From assembly GCA_014526335.1 (NCBI GenBank), contig JACTAT010000002.1, positions 6,037,832 through 6,101,831 of the forward strand: a stretch of 64,000 nt of DNA, read 5' to 3'. A program made the position numbers and the translations under genes. Source of the DNA: Chrysaora quinquecirrha (lineage: Eukaryota; Cnidaria; Scyphozoa; Semaeostomeae; Pelagiidae). Below are positions 1-10,500 of the stretch, in pieces. The notes below the pieces were generated by a model that did not search any database, was not told where the DNA came from, and saw only the letters and a program-made list of their open reading frames with translations. The first letter of the stretch is position 1. Each line of letters begins with the position of its first letter.

Positions 1-3000
1 AAATAGCTCTTGTTCTCCGATTGGTTGAATCTGATCAATATGATGCAAGAATACGACCAAACTTTCCAAGTAAGAAATTACTTTTTATGGTTCATCATTT
101 TTATATCTTTTTATTTATTATTCGTTTCATCTATTTATCTCCGGATTTATTTACCTATTTATTTACCCATTTGTTTTTTCATTTAGGTGGACCAACAATG
201 ATTCAACTTGGATTTACTGTACTAACCATTGAAGATTTACAAATTGAGGATATGGTGAGACGATCCACACGATCAAACATTGTCCCTGGCCAAACAATCA
301 AACATTGTTGATCAAACATTCATTTACAAGCAATGTTTGACGGTCACCAAACATTGCTTGACAAGCAGAATTCGCTCAGCAATGTTTTAGAAAAACATTT
401 TATGCTTGTATCAAGCAAAGAATGTTTAAAGTTCAAACATTGTGTTTGACAAACAAATCTCGAATGTTTGATAAACAATGTTTGAACATTTGGTCAGGGT
501 GTAATACAACAAATCGTGAATTTTAAACTTTAACTATGATATCTTTTAATGATTAGTTTAAAAACAGGTTATGTCATGTAAAAAAGCTAAAGACTTAGAT
601 TTGTATGAGGACTATTGGCAACCTTGCATGGCATCGATTTACATACAAGGATATAATTTAAAAGGAGTTTCACGAACAGATCATTTATGATGGATTATAT
701 CTTCAAAAAGAACACATGACACGCAATGAGAGGGAAGAATCTATAGATTTGAATGCCCAAATGATTAAACATCGTAACCACCAGAGGTTCCAGGGAATCT
801 TTTGGAAGAGACAAAAGTGACAAAATCAAAATCAGTCAAAGACGTTTGAAATTTTTTGCAAAAACACCCATCAAGCTGAAAATACCCCACCCCGAAACAG
901 GCCCATAAGTGTTATACTTTCCCTCTTTGCCCACAACGTTTATGCAGAGTTCATTCTTGGCAGTAATTATGGCATTATCATACGAAGATTAGCAAAAGGA
1001 TTTAAATCGGTTTATCAAATATTGCTGTTTTTATTAAAGGGTTTTCAATGGAAATATTTCTAATGCAACAATGGCAGGACCCGAGGCTTCGTCATAATTA
1101 TCATCCACATCTTGATGGCAGCAATTTCGTTGATAAAATATGGATGCCTGATACATATTTTAAAGAATCAAAAATAATCAAACGCCGACAATTTGAAGAG
1201 AAGAAATTATTAGTTCGAATCTATCCAGATGGCACTATTTATTACAGCACAAAGTGAGGGGAATTTTTATTTCAACCTATCTTTTTCATGTCTCAATAGT
1301 TTCATTTCTAAATGTTATGCTACATTAACGATGCTGCTGAAATTGTTACAATTATAATGTAGAAGCCGAAGCCTTGTGTTGTTTGTGGGCCAGGGGACCA
1401 AACTGGAGTGGCTGAGAACATGGCGGGAAATTCCGAAGCATATTTGTGTAGCAAGGAAGAGGGTTGACTTTTGATCTGAAGGTTTTAGGTTAGAGTTCTA
1501 GCAGAGGTAGAACGTTTAGTAGAAGTACCCAACTCAATGATGTTTATTCCGTATTGGAAAGAACCGATTTATTAAAAAAGGATAGTTATATATTTCTTAC
1601 AAATACAATAATTCTCCTTCTGTTATTTGATTTTTTTGCTTTTCTTAAATTACAGAGCGTCCTTGCGCTTGTCCTGTGCGATGAATCTTGAAAAGTTTCC
1701 CATGGATGTGCAAGAGTGTTATATGACGATGGAAAGTTGTAAGTTTGAGAAGTTAATGATAGATAGCATTAGCCTGCGTGCAGAATCAACTCTTTCTCAT
1801 CAAAAGTGTGTTCGTGCTGATCACTTTGATGATCGATGAAAGAGTTGAGTCTACACGCAGGCTAAGATGGCATCTATAAAGTTTGATAAAATTTGCCTTC
1901 GAGTGAAGACTGGCAGGACAAACTTTAAAGTTGGCAGCTTACCTTAGTTTTCTTTCTAATTTAAAGTCCAGATTATAATTAATGTAGTTAAGCTTTCTGT
2001 TTGAAACAGCCAAAGTTTGAGTTTGATATAACAAACGCTTGTAAAAGAAGGTAGCTGACTGTTGAACGAGAGTTATTTGTTGTTTTCTAAATTGGAGTAA
2101 CAAAAGTTAACTATCTGATCAATGAAGTTTAAGTCCTGCTTCATATATTTACCCGATTTATTTGATAAGGATTCGCTTTATGTTCAACTAAGGCTACTTC
2201 AGGTTACTGTCCAACTATGGTTACTGATTAGCATGTTTCGTACGTCGTCAGAAACAGTCTTGATAAGTGAGAATATATTAACTGTCTTTGGGTTAGTTTC
2301 TCTATAACAAGACTAACTTATAGTTTGATGAAGTTGCATAGTCTTTACTGAAGTTCTTTTGCTGATGAATGTAGTTTTGCAAACTGATCCTGTGTTTTAT
2401 TTAGATGGATACAATGGCTCAGATGTGATTTACAAATGGCAAGAGAGTAGACTGGCTTATACATTTAAAGACATAAGTCTCTCTCATTATGATATTAATC
2501 CTATGGATCGATATGAAAGCAAACCAACATACCTTTATGGTGAGTAGGTATTCGCGAGGTCTGGGTTTACTTTTCATTTCTTGGAACGCAGATCTATGGC
2601 TCGAAATACTCTTCAGAGCTTTACGAGGAGCAAACTTGCAAAACCCTTGTTAACGCTTGTTTCTCTGCAAAAGAACGGCATCGAGTTGGTTCAACACGTA
2701 AAGCCAAATATTCAATCTTTCAAGAAGACAGGCTACTTACGCGCTTAGATACATAGTTCGAGTTTAAGACAAGATGGCGATGATTTGCCTTTTCCTCAGA
2801 GTATTCTATGCAGGGAATGCTTCAATTTGTCCAACAAAACAGGCCCTTTTCATTTATAATATTCGCACCCGCTGACATCGCACATTTGCTTTACTGGCTA
2901 ATCCATCAGTTAATGTTGTATTCAGATAACAGCGCTGGAAAGTTTTACTCAATCTGCTGTCGAAAACCTTTTGAAAATTTAAGAAAAAAGGTTTGGATAT

Positions 3001-5987
3001 TAGCCTTATTCTTCAAACAAGGTTTTCATGCAAGCCTTCATGAACCTTGCTTTTTAGCAAGCCTTCAAGCCAGATCAAAGGCTTCAAGGTGCTGTGGCGA
3101 CGTGTTCTAACCTTGTTATCTCTTGGTTTCAGGAGCTAAGCGAGATCGGGGTGCAAGCCCTAACCATGGTAAGGTGGTAGCCCGGGTTAAGGTCTCGTTA
3201 GTTCATCTACTTATGAGATCCTAGCGACTGGCGCTGAATACACCAATTCACCTAGACCAAATTTACACCAATCAAACCAACATGACATCAAGAAAACTTC
3301 ATTAGATAGATTGGATAACTCTAAACTAGTTTAACTTGCAGTATGAATGATGCATAAGATACAAACACTCTTTCTATCTTTCAGGTAAATGGTCAACATT
3401 GGAAGCAAAAATAACATTTAAAAGAAAAAGCAGTGCATTTATACCTGCCATGTATTTTCCATGTACTGTAATTGTGATTGTTTCATGGATCACATTCTTT
3501 ATTCATCCAAATCATTTCCCAGCAAGAACAAATCTTTGTGCCATTTCTGTTCTGACGATGCTAACACTACAAGGAGCAATCAATAATACTTTACCAAAGG
3601 TAGGCTGCAGCAATTTCAAATTAAACCAAGACCCTGTTTACATGCTTTTTTTTTTACAAAGAACCACTTTATAAGGAACCTACACGCAGAAGGCCCGAAA
3701 ATTTAAAGAACTTATACTACTAAAGAGAAAATCATTAAGGAACTTTTGAATGTTGAATGCTATTATCACTGCAAATAATCAAGAATTAGAAAGCCAGTTC
3801 CATTCATTTGCAGTCGGAAATCACATAAATTGTACGTTAAGCATGTATCCAATGTTTCTTTGAGTAGTCTCGAGCTTGGCTCACATGCAAATTTCTCTCT
3901 TTTATTGTTAAGAGCACTGTATGTGCAGTTAAAATTAAGGAACTATTAAGGAACTTTTGGAACTACAATTGCCTCAGAGAGGCCCAAAAATAAGGAACTT
4001 TAGGAACTAGACCTTGAGGTGGGTTCCTTATAAAAAAAGCGTGAAATTAAACTACATTATTTTTCAAACATTTAAATTTGCATGTCAAGGAAAACGTTTT
4101 ACCGTTAGGCCAAATCACAAATGAGTTCTCATCAGATGTTTTTTTCGTCAAAAAAAAATGTTTTGGCATTCTGGCAATGTTTTCTGAAGAGACCAGTGTT
4201 CCACCATCACTTGATAAGCAGAATTCAGATGTCTGACAAACAATATTCGTTCGTTTGGTAGGATTTTATTAAGAATGCGAGGAGTGTGGGGTCAAATTCT
4301 AGAATAATAGCATGAGGGATGATATTGGACTGGAACAATAGCACGAAGGACCATATTGGTCTGGAACAATAGCATGAGGGATGTGTTGGTCTGGAACAAT
4401 AGCACGAAGGATAATATTGGTCTGGAACAATAGCACGAGGGATGATATTGGTCTGGAACAGTAGTACGAAGGACAATATTGGTCTGGAACAATAGCACGA
4501 GGGATGATATTGGACTGGAACAATAGCACGAAGGACCATATTGGTCTGGAACAATAGCACGAGGGATGATATTGGACTGGAACAATAGCACGAAGGACAA
4601 TATTGGTCTGGAACAATAGCACGAGGGATGATATTGGTCTGGAACAATAGCACGAAGGACAATATTGGTCTGGAACAATAGCACGAGGGATGATATTGGT
4701 CTGGAACAGTAGTACGAAGGACAATATTGGTCTGGAACAATAGCATGAGGGATGATATTGGTCTGGAACAATAGCGCGAAGGACAATATTGGTCTGGAAC
4801 AATAGCACGAGGGATGATATTGGACTGGAACAATAGCACGAAGGACCATATTGGTCTGGAACAATAGCATGAGGGATGATATTGGTCTGGAACAGTAGTA
4901 CGAAGGGTCTGGAACAGTAGGAATGATAAATGATAAACAATTTTGTTTTCTCCACAGGTAAGCTACGTGAAAGTTATAGATACTTACGTTATGGGTTGTG
5001 TCTTGTTTGTGTCATGCGCATTTGTGGAATATGCCATTGTATTGTTGCTGAAACACAAAAAGAAACGGAAAATTTCAAAAAGAGAAAAGAAGAAAATAGA
5101 AAAGGTAAGTAAAATATAAAAAATAAAAACATAACTTTGAAATTCCTAGTCGCAACATAACAAAATTATTCAAAGCGTTTTCGTCTGAAGGTCTTAAGAG
5201 ACAGAAATAAGGGAAATGGACAGAACCAATCAGCGAGGGAGAAATATAATTAACATAGTGCAGATATCGATATCATCCAATCAGAAAGTGAGGCCAATCA
5301 GAAAAGTTATACATGATTAAGAAAGCATTTGCCATGGCCATACGATCAAACAATGTCATTAAACATCCGAGATTCGCTTTACAAGAAATGTTTGGCCATT
5401 TGACCATGTCGGCACGTCACAAACAATGTTGATAGGCAGAATTCACTCAGCAATGTTTCAGTAAATTTCAAAACACGTAATGCTGGTCATGAAGTTTGAC
5501 AAGCAAAGTTTTAACGACATGATCAAAAGGTCAAACATTCGTTTGACAAGCATCAAATGTTAAGCCAACAATGTTGAATCATTTAGCGAGCATAAGATCC
5601 AGAAATCATTTTTCAAAGAGCAAAGCTTGATGTGAACGAACTCGAACATTTCCTTGAAACAGTTCTAGCTGAAAAGGTCCGCATAAATAGAGGAAGTTGC
5701 ATGCATTACAGCATTGAAATGATTAAGTTAATTTAATGAATTTGTAAACTTATATTTCAGATTATAGCTACGGGAGCTGTGGAATTATATGACGAAGATT
5801 ACGAGAAGCTGGATGTAATAAAAAGGGCAAGGCAAATTCATGGAGAAACTTTTATATGAAAGATAGTTGGCCATTAATTCTTGATGAATACTCCAGATTC
5901 TTCTTTCCATTTTCATTTATCATATTCAATGTAATATACTGGGTGACGGCGGTAAAGAGCTCTCAAGTTCTTACAAGAATAGAATGA
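1..5987 (+). CDS. Cys-loop ligand-gated anion channel subunit (GABA-A/glycine receptor-like), 5' end outside window
   Basis: Pentameric ligand-gated channel subunit of the plasma membrane. Exons read as 1-69, 187-254, ~1040-1253, 1656-1738, 2405-2539, 3385-3599, 4958-5104 and 5761-5987, with matching phases except where noted. Seen: the YDxRxRPNF segment in exon 1; the WMPDTYF segment in exon 3; a Cys-loop with 13 residues between the cysteines and the FPMD core in exon 4; M1 and M2 in exon 6; M3 in exon 7; a lysine-rich intracellular loop; M4 in exon 8. M2 begins with P-A-R at -2' to 0' and has Leu at 9', the pattern known from anion-selective members, so I infer a chloride channel; ligand unknown. 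No second loop-C cysteine pair of the glycine-receptor type is visible. Two one-base problems: joining exons 2 and 3 lacks one G near 1039-1041, and M4 is out of frame with exon 8's start (lost base near 5820-5827; without it a stop falls at 5857). The signal peptide and first exons lie upstream. Confidence 0.85.
284..499. mobile_element. MITE of the AAACATTG family (copy A)
   Basis: Intronic element in the channel gene. Ends are imperfect inverted copies of a terminal sequence (consensus from several copies GGCCCTGGCCAAACGATC, then AAACATTG). The interior is full of CAATGTTT and AAACATTG in both orientations. TGT occurs directly outside both ends (281-283, 500-502). It is shorter at the tips than copies C and D and lacks the outer GG. 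Confidence 0.7.
1769..1865. repeat. 97-bp foldback hairpin in channel intron 4
   Basis: Two arms of about 28 bases pair with two mismatches (left arm starts TTAGCCTGCGTG, right arm ends CACGCAGGCTAA), and pairing continues more loosely toward a short loop. It begins 30 bases after the exon 4 donor. It could be a tiny foldback MITE or a small-RNA precursor; the sequence alone does not decide. Confidence 0.7.
3090..3245 (+). mobile_element. tRNA-derived SINE, family 1 (degenerate)
   Basis: Shares its body (…GTCTCGTTAG…GAGATCCTAG…ACTGGCGCT…ATACACC) with copies at 25764-25936 (minus) and 43814-43963 (plus). A degenerate B-box-like stretch (GGGGTGCAAGCCC) precedes it. It lies in intron 5 of the channel gene. 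Confidence 0.65.
3640..4050. repeat. AT-rich element with T-run/A-run ends and AAGGAAC motifs
   Basis: Starts with a poly-T run followed by AAGAACC and ends with GGTTCCTTATAAAAAAAGCG, so the ends are roughly inverted. The interior repeats AAGGAACTTTTGG-type motifs. It resembles in design the clear TA-flanked element at 60674-61077, but no target-site duplication is visible here. Probably a decayed MITE. Confidence 0.4.
4318..4920. repeat. 31-bp minisatellite arranged as 62-bp doublets
   Basis: About 19 tandem units of roughly 31 bases (GGTCTGGAACAATAGCACGA and a variable GGATGATATT or GGACAATATT part). Units alternate between GAGGGATGATATT and GAAGGAC(C/A)ATATT versions, giving a 62-base doublet. 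Because 31 is not a multiple of three and the minus strand happens to lack stops, all three minus frames stay open; these are not genes. The array ends about 40 bases before the acceptor of channel exon 7. Confidence 0.95.
5331..5595. mobile_element. MITE of the AAACATTG family (copy B, degenerate)
   Basis: Left end resembles the family terminus (CATGGCCATACGATCAAACAATG) and the right end is a weaker inverted version (CAATGTTGAATCATTTAGCGAG). The interior carries CAATGTT/AACATTG motifs in both orientations. It lies in the last intron of the channel gene; no clear target-site duplication. Confidence 0.55.
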
Positions 5988-6306
5988 TGAAATGATGATA
6001 GAATACCTTCAAGCCATTTCATTAAGGAAGCGTTGTGCTAGCTGCAAATCGATGGATGATTCCTTCTTGTTCTCCCAATGAATGTTGCTCATCTTCTGCT
6101 TCGAAGGCAAATCTAGTTCTACTGATGTGAATAAATGTTATTCTTCTGCTCAATCTGCATTGTAATAACAATTAGTGATTTTGCGTTACATTAACGAACA
6201 TTTTTATGTGCACATTTTTATAGCAAGTATTTTGTTGATTTTAATTAATGCACAAATGTTGTTTTCATTGAGTATAATGATCGAATTTGATAGCTAAAAT
6301 GCTTTA

Positions 6307-6312
6307 AATAAA
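6307..6312 (+). other. Poly(A) signal AATAAA of the channel gene
   Basis: Canonical AATAAA about 320 bases after the M4-frame stop codon at 5985-5987, and just before the microsatellite. No other gene on the plus strand lies nearby. Confidence 0.55.
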
Positions 6313-6344
6313 GAATCCGTGATCATCTACATCTATACAGTATT

Positions 6345-6346
6345 AA

Positions 6347-6388
<42 letters not shown>

Positions 6389-6404
6389 AGCAAGCAAGCA
6401 AGCA

Positions 6405-6438
<34 letters not shown>

Positions 6439-6579
6439 AGCAAAGCAAGCAAGCAAAGCAAGCAAGCAAGCAAGCAAGCAAGCAAAGCAAGCAAGCAAAG
6501 CGAGCGAGCAAGCAAGCAAGCAAACAAAGCAAACAAACAAAGCAAACAAACAAAGCAAGCAAGCAAAAGCAAACAAACA

Positions 6580-6653
<74 letters not shown>

Positions 6654-6800
6654 AGCAAGCAAGCAAGCAAGCAAAGCAAGCAAGCAAAGCAAGCAAGCAA
6701 GCAAGCAAGCAAGCAAAAAGCAAGCAAGCAAGCAAGCAAGCAAACCAAGCAAACAAACAAAGCAAAAGCAAGCAAAGCAAGCAAGCAAACAAAGCAAGCA

Positions 6801-6870
<70 letters not shown>

Positions 6871-7290
6871 AGCAAGCAAGCAAGCAAAAGCAAGCAGCAA
6901 AAAGCAAGCAAGCAAGCAAGCAAAGCAAGCAAGCAAAGCGAGCGAGCAAGCAAGCAAGCAAACAAACAAAGCAAACAAACAAAGCAAGCAAGCAAGCAAA
7001 CAAACAAAGCAAACAAGCAACAAGCAAGCAAAGCAAGCAAGCAAGCAAAGCGAGCAAGCAAGCAAGCAAGCAAACAAAGCAAGCAAGCAAGCAAGCAAGC
7101 AAACAAAGCAAACAAGCAAGCAAAGCAAGCAAGCAAGCAAGCAAAGCGAGAAAATAAAGCAAGCAAGCAAGCAAGCAACTAAAGCAAGCAAGCAAGCAAG
7201 CAAAGCGAGCAAGCAAGCAAGCAATGAATCAAGCAAACAAAGCTAGCAAGCAAGACAAGCAAGCAAGCAAGTTAGCAGGCAAGTTTGACG
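6345..7290. repeat. ~0.95 kb AAGC-type microsatellite
   Basis: Almost uninterrupted AAGC tetranucleotide with frequent AAAGC pentamers and AAAC variants. Four-base periodicity with mixed five-base units keeps several frames open (K-Q-A-S strings and L-A-C-L strings on the other strand). None has codon structure of a gene. It fills most of the interval between the channel gene and CCT5; 7290-7570 holds nothing recognisable. Confidence 0.95.
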
Positions 7291-7569
7291 GCAGTTTGAG
7301 AAAACTCTTGGACAAGCAAATCAAGATAATATCTTTAGACTTGGATTTAATAGCAATTCATTTGGGAAACTCAAGGATATTGCAAAAATAACAATATAAA
7401 TAGTCTTGTTATTCACTTGCAGTAGTAGCTCCAATGTTCTTACTATCAAATTGAAACGTTCAAGAACAACATAAAGTTCAACGTTTTAAACTAAAAGTCT
7501 TTTCTTACTAACATCCTTCCATTAGTTAGCTGACCTTCCGCTGTGCTTTCATAACTGATCACGTGAACT

Positions 7570-10500
7570 TCACATCTGATCACGTGCATGAGAACGAATG
7601 TCATCAATCTTTAAAATCATACGCACCAATTGTGTTGCCAAACTGATCTGTTGTTTCTTTCCATGTAATGTCTCAATTACATGTTGCTCTTTCATATCTG
7701 AAACGAGAATAAAAGGAAAAACTTCATATCACTTGCCACTATCAATTACAGTAACACATTATAACACATACATAAGAACATAAGTTTTTAAACACAGCCA
7801 GTCTAGGTTCATACGTAATGTGGTGTATACCCTGATCGGTTTGGAGGCTGTTAAAAGAGGTAGGAAGCTATGGCAATGAAAAATAAAGCATGCTTCTCAA
7901 GGTTTAGGAGCTTTTTAGCATGCCCCTGCTCATTTTGTTTCAATAAGGCAATGTCGATAATAATAATAATAAGAATAATAAAAAGCATTCATTGACCTAG
8001 AGTTCTGGGTAATCAATAGCTGACTCAGTACAATGCACAGCTGAGCTTGCTGCAAGTTTGAAGTTCAAGATTCTGACAAGAGAGAGCTTGGAGCTTATTC
8101 GTAAACTACGACCCTTTGATATGTTATCAAGAGTCTTAATAACAATGCTACGGCTCTGATTGATCAAACCTATCAAACCAATGCAATACCGTATTTCCAC
8201 TAATAAACGCCGCAGCGCTTATTACAAAATCAGACTTTTGAATGCGGCGTTTGATAGAGGGCGGCATTTATCAGAGGGCGGCGTTTATTACAAAAGATTG
8301 GCTCGAAGTTCGGCGTTTAATAGGGGGCGGTGTCTATTAGAAGAAAAACGGTAAGACATTAAACATGTAAAAAATATCAAACATACCGTTTGTGCCCTTG
8401 TTGAGACAATCAATACCAAGTTTAGGATTGTTTTCCGAGATTTGTCTTGATTTGACTTTTGAGACAGTTTCAATTGGACTGAAACCTGAGTTTTCAGCAA
8501 GTGCCAGAGGAACTGTTTCCAATGTTTCAGCAAATGCATGCATTGCATATTGTTCTACTGAAGAAATCTACGAAGGAATGGAAAACACACTTATGTGACA
8601 GGAGACATATTAAGGAAAAAAGTAACAGCAAATGTTTGACTGAACATCATGCACATGACTGTAAGACATTTCACTCAGCAGATTTGCATTCCTTGCAATG
8701 GCTGGCCAAGGGAATCTCCTTGTTAGGGAGTCCTTACTTCTGGGAGGCTGTATGTAGCGGTGGCTGGCTAAAATGGCCCCTTGAATTTACGGATAGGATG
8801 GGCAATGAAAGTGATTGATATACCATTACGGACTTGTGGCTAGCTTTTGTCAAGGTTGCTCAATTGGTAGAGATATGGGTACATCGTAAGAAGAATCTGG
8901 TTTGAGATCAAATGATTGTGTCTTGCAGAAGGCCCATGCCAAAAGATCAAAAAGGGTTTGAAATAAATGTATTATGTTTTGAACACAAATCAAATTGCAG
9001 AATACAGCGAGATGACCAATTAAACCTATTGAAACAACCAACGTGAGAAAGAAGACTCTTTCTGTCTACACAGAACCGGCCTTATGGTTTGATGTTGCCA
9101 GATTCCAAAACGATTTAGTGAAAAAATGAGCTTAATGTGCTTATTATAGTTTTGAAAGTAAATATAGTGTTAAAAAGATAACAGTTTCATATAATAACCT
9201 TATCAGCAGCAGCACTAACAGCCAATGAACATGAAATTTCAGCAGCACCACCACCATAAACAATTCTATTATCACGAACTAAATTACGAATAACACACAG
9301 AGCATCATGAATACTTCTTTTTGCTTCTTCAACGATCTAAAAAGAAGTAATCAGTAATCATACTCAAAAGACAAGAAGACAGTGAGCAACTTCAACTCTT
9401 AGCTTGTTCAAATTGCAAAATCGCTTGTCTATCTTTCCTTCACAACTCACCATTTTGTTTCCTCCTCTGATGAAAATAGTAACAGCCCTGGTATTTTTAC
9501 ATTCTTCAATAACCAACATTTTATCTTTTGTTGTTCCAAATGATAGTTCTCTAACTAATCCAGCATGTCCTAATTTATCTTGAGATAATTCAGAGAACCT
9601 TGGTACTATTCTGCCTCCAGTTGCGATTGCAATTAACTGAAAAAAAAAACAAAATCTAGCATGAGTGAGTTGGGACACAACTAGTGACGAAAGTCATATG
9701 GGTACTAATCAGAGGGTACTATGTATATGCAAAGCTCTGGCCAAATGATCAGAAATAGTTGAATAATTTAATCTGCTCATCAAGTAAAGTTTGGACCATA
9801 TCAAATTGTCGAACGAGCAACAATAAAGAGAAACTTGTTGCACAATTTCTTTGAAAAGACCAAAAACGGTGCAAGCAAGCAAGTATCTAATGTTTGAAAA
9901 ACATGTTCGACCTTATGACCAGTGACTCAATGCATGATGAACCCAGAGAGTAAGTAAGTACATTGTTAAAACGTCTCATCAATTTTGTTAGTGCTGACTT
10001 GTATTCATTTTGTCAAGCAGTGTTTTTGCATGAGGCCAAACAGCAAACGCCCTGCTTGTAAAGCAAATCTCAGAATCATTTAATCATTTGGCCACAGCCT
10101 TACTTAAGATTTACTTAGGTTTAAAAAGAAAAGCTGTAGAAACTGAATCTAGGATTGACAATGGCTAAAAACATCTTTACCTCGATTTCTGGTCCTCCAA
10201 CCCATCTAACAGCAGGCAGATCATTTTGCAATAAAAGATGATTAGCTTCATCATCAAATCCCCATTGACATATTGCTAAATTTGCACCACTTTCTTTCAC
10301 TTGGCGAATCATTTCTTCAAATTTGTCTTGCTCATATTTCCTGAGTTTTTTGTAATCATCAACAGATGAGATCTGAAGATTGTTTTTCGTTTTTGGCTTG
10401 GGTGGTTCAAATGGACATGTCAATATTGCCAGTTTTGCATCTCGAATTTCCTGATGGAAGAAATAACAACTTGAAATTTTTGTTGCTATAAATCTTCAAC

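Noticed and set aside
4225..4955. Three overlapping minus-strand open frames of about 200 residues
   Set aside because: All arise from the 31-bp minisatellite, whose period is not a multiple of three, so each frame repeats the same peptide set.
6319..7240. Long open frames of K-Q-A-S or L-A-C-L repeats on both strands
   Set aside because: They are translations of a four-base microsatellite; no start context, splice sites or domain.
7997..8818. Short plus-strand frames in the CCT5 3' introns
   Set aside because: They overlap CCT5 exon 9 on the opposite strand or the TA-flanked MITE; shadow frames.
8848..8940. A functional tRNA gene
   Set aside because: A- and B-box-like words are present but no acceptor stem or convincing anticodon arm; better explained as a SINE head.
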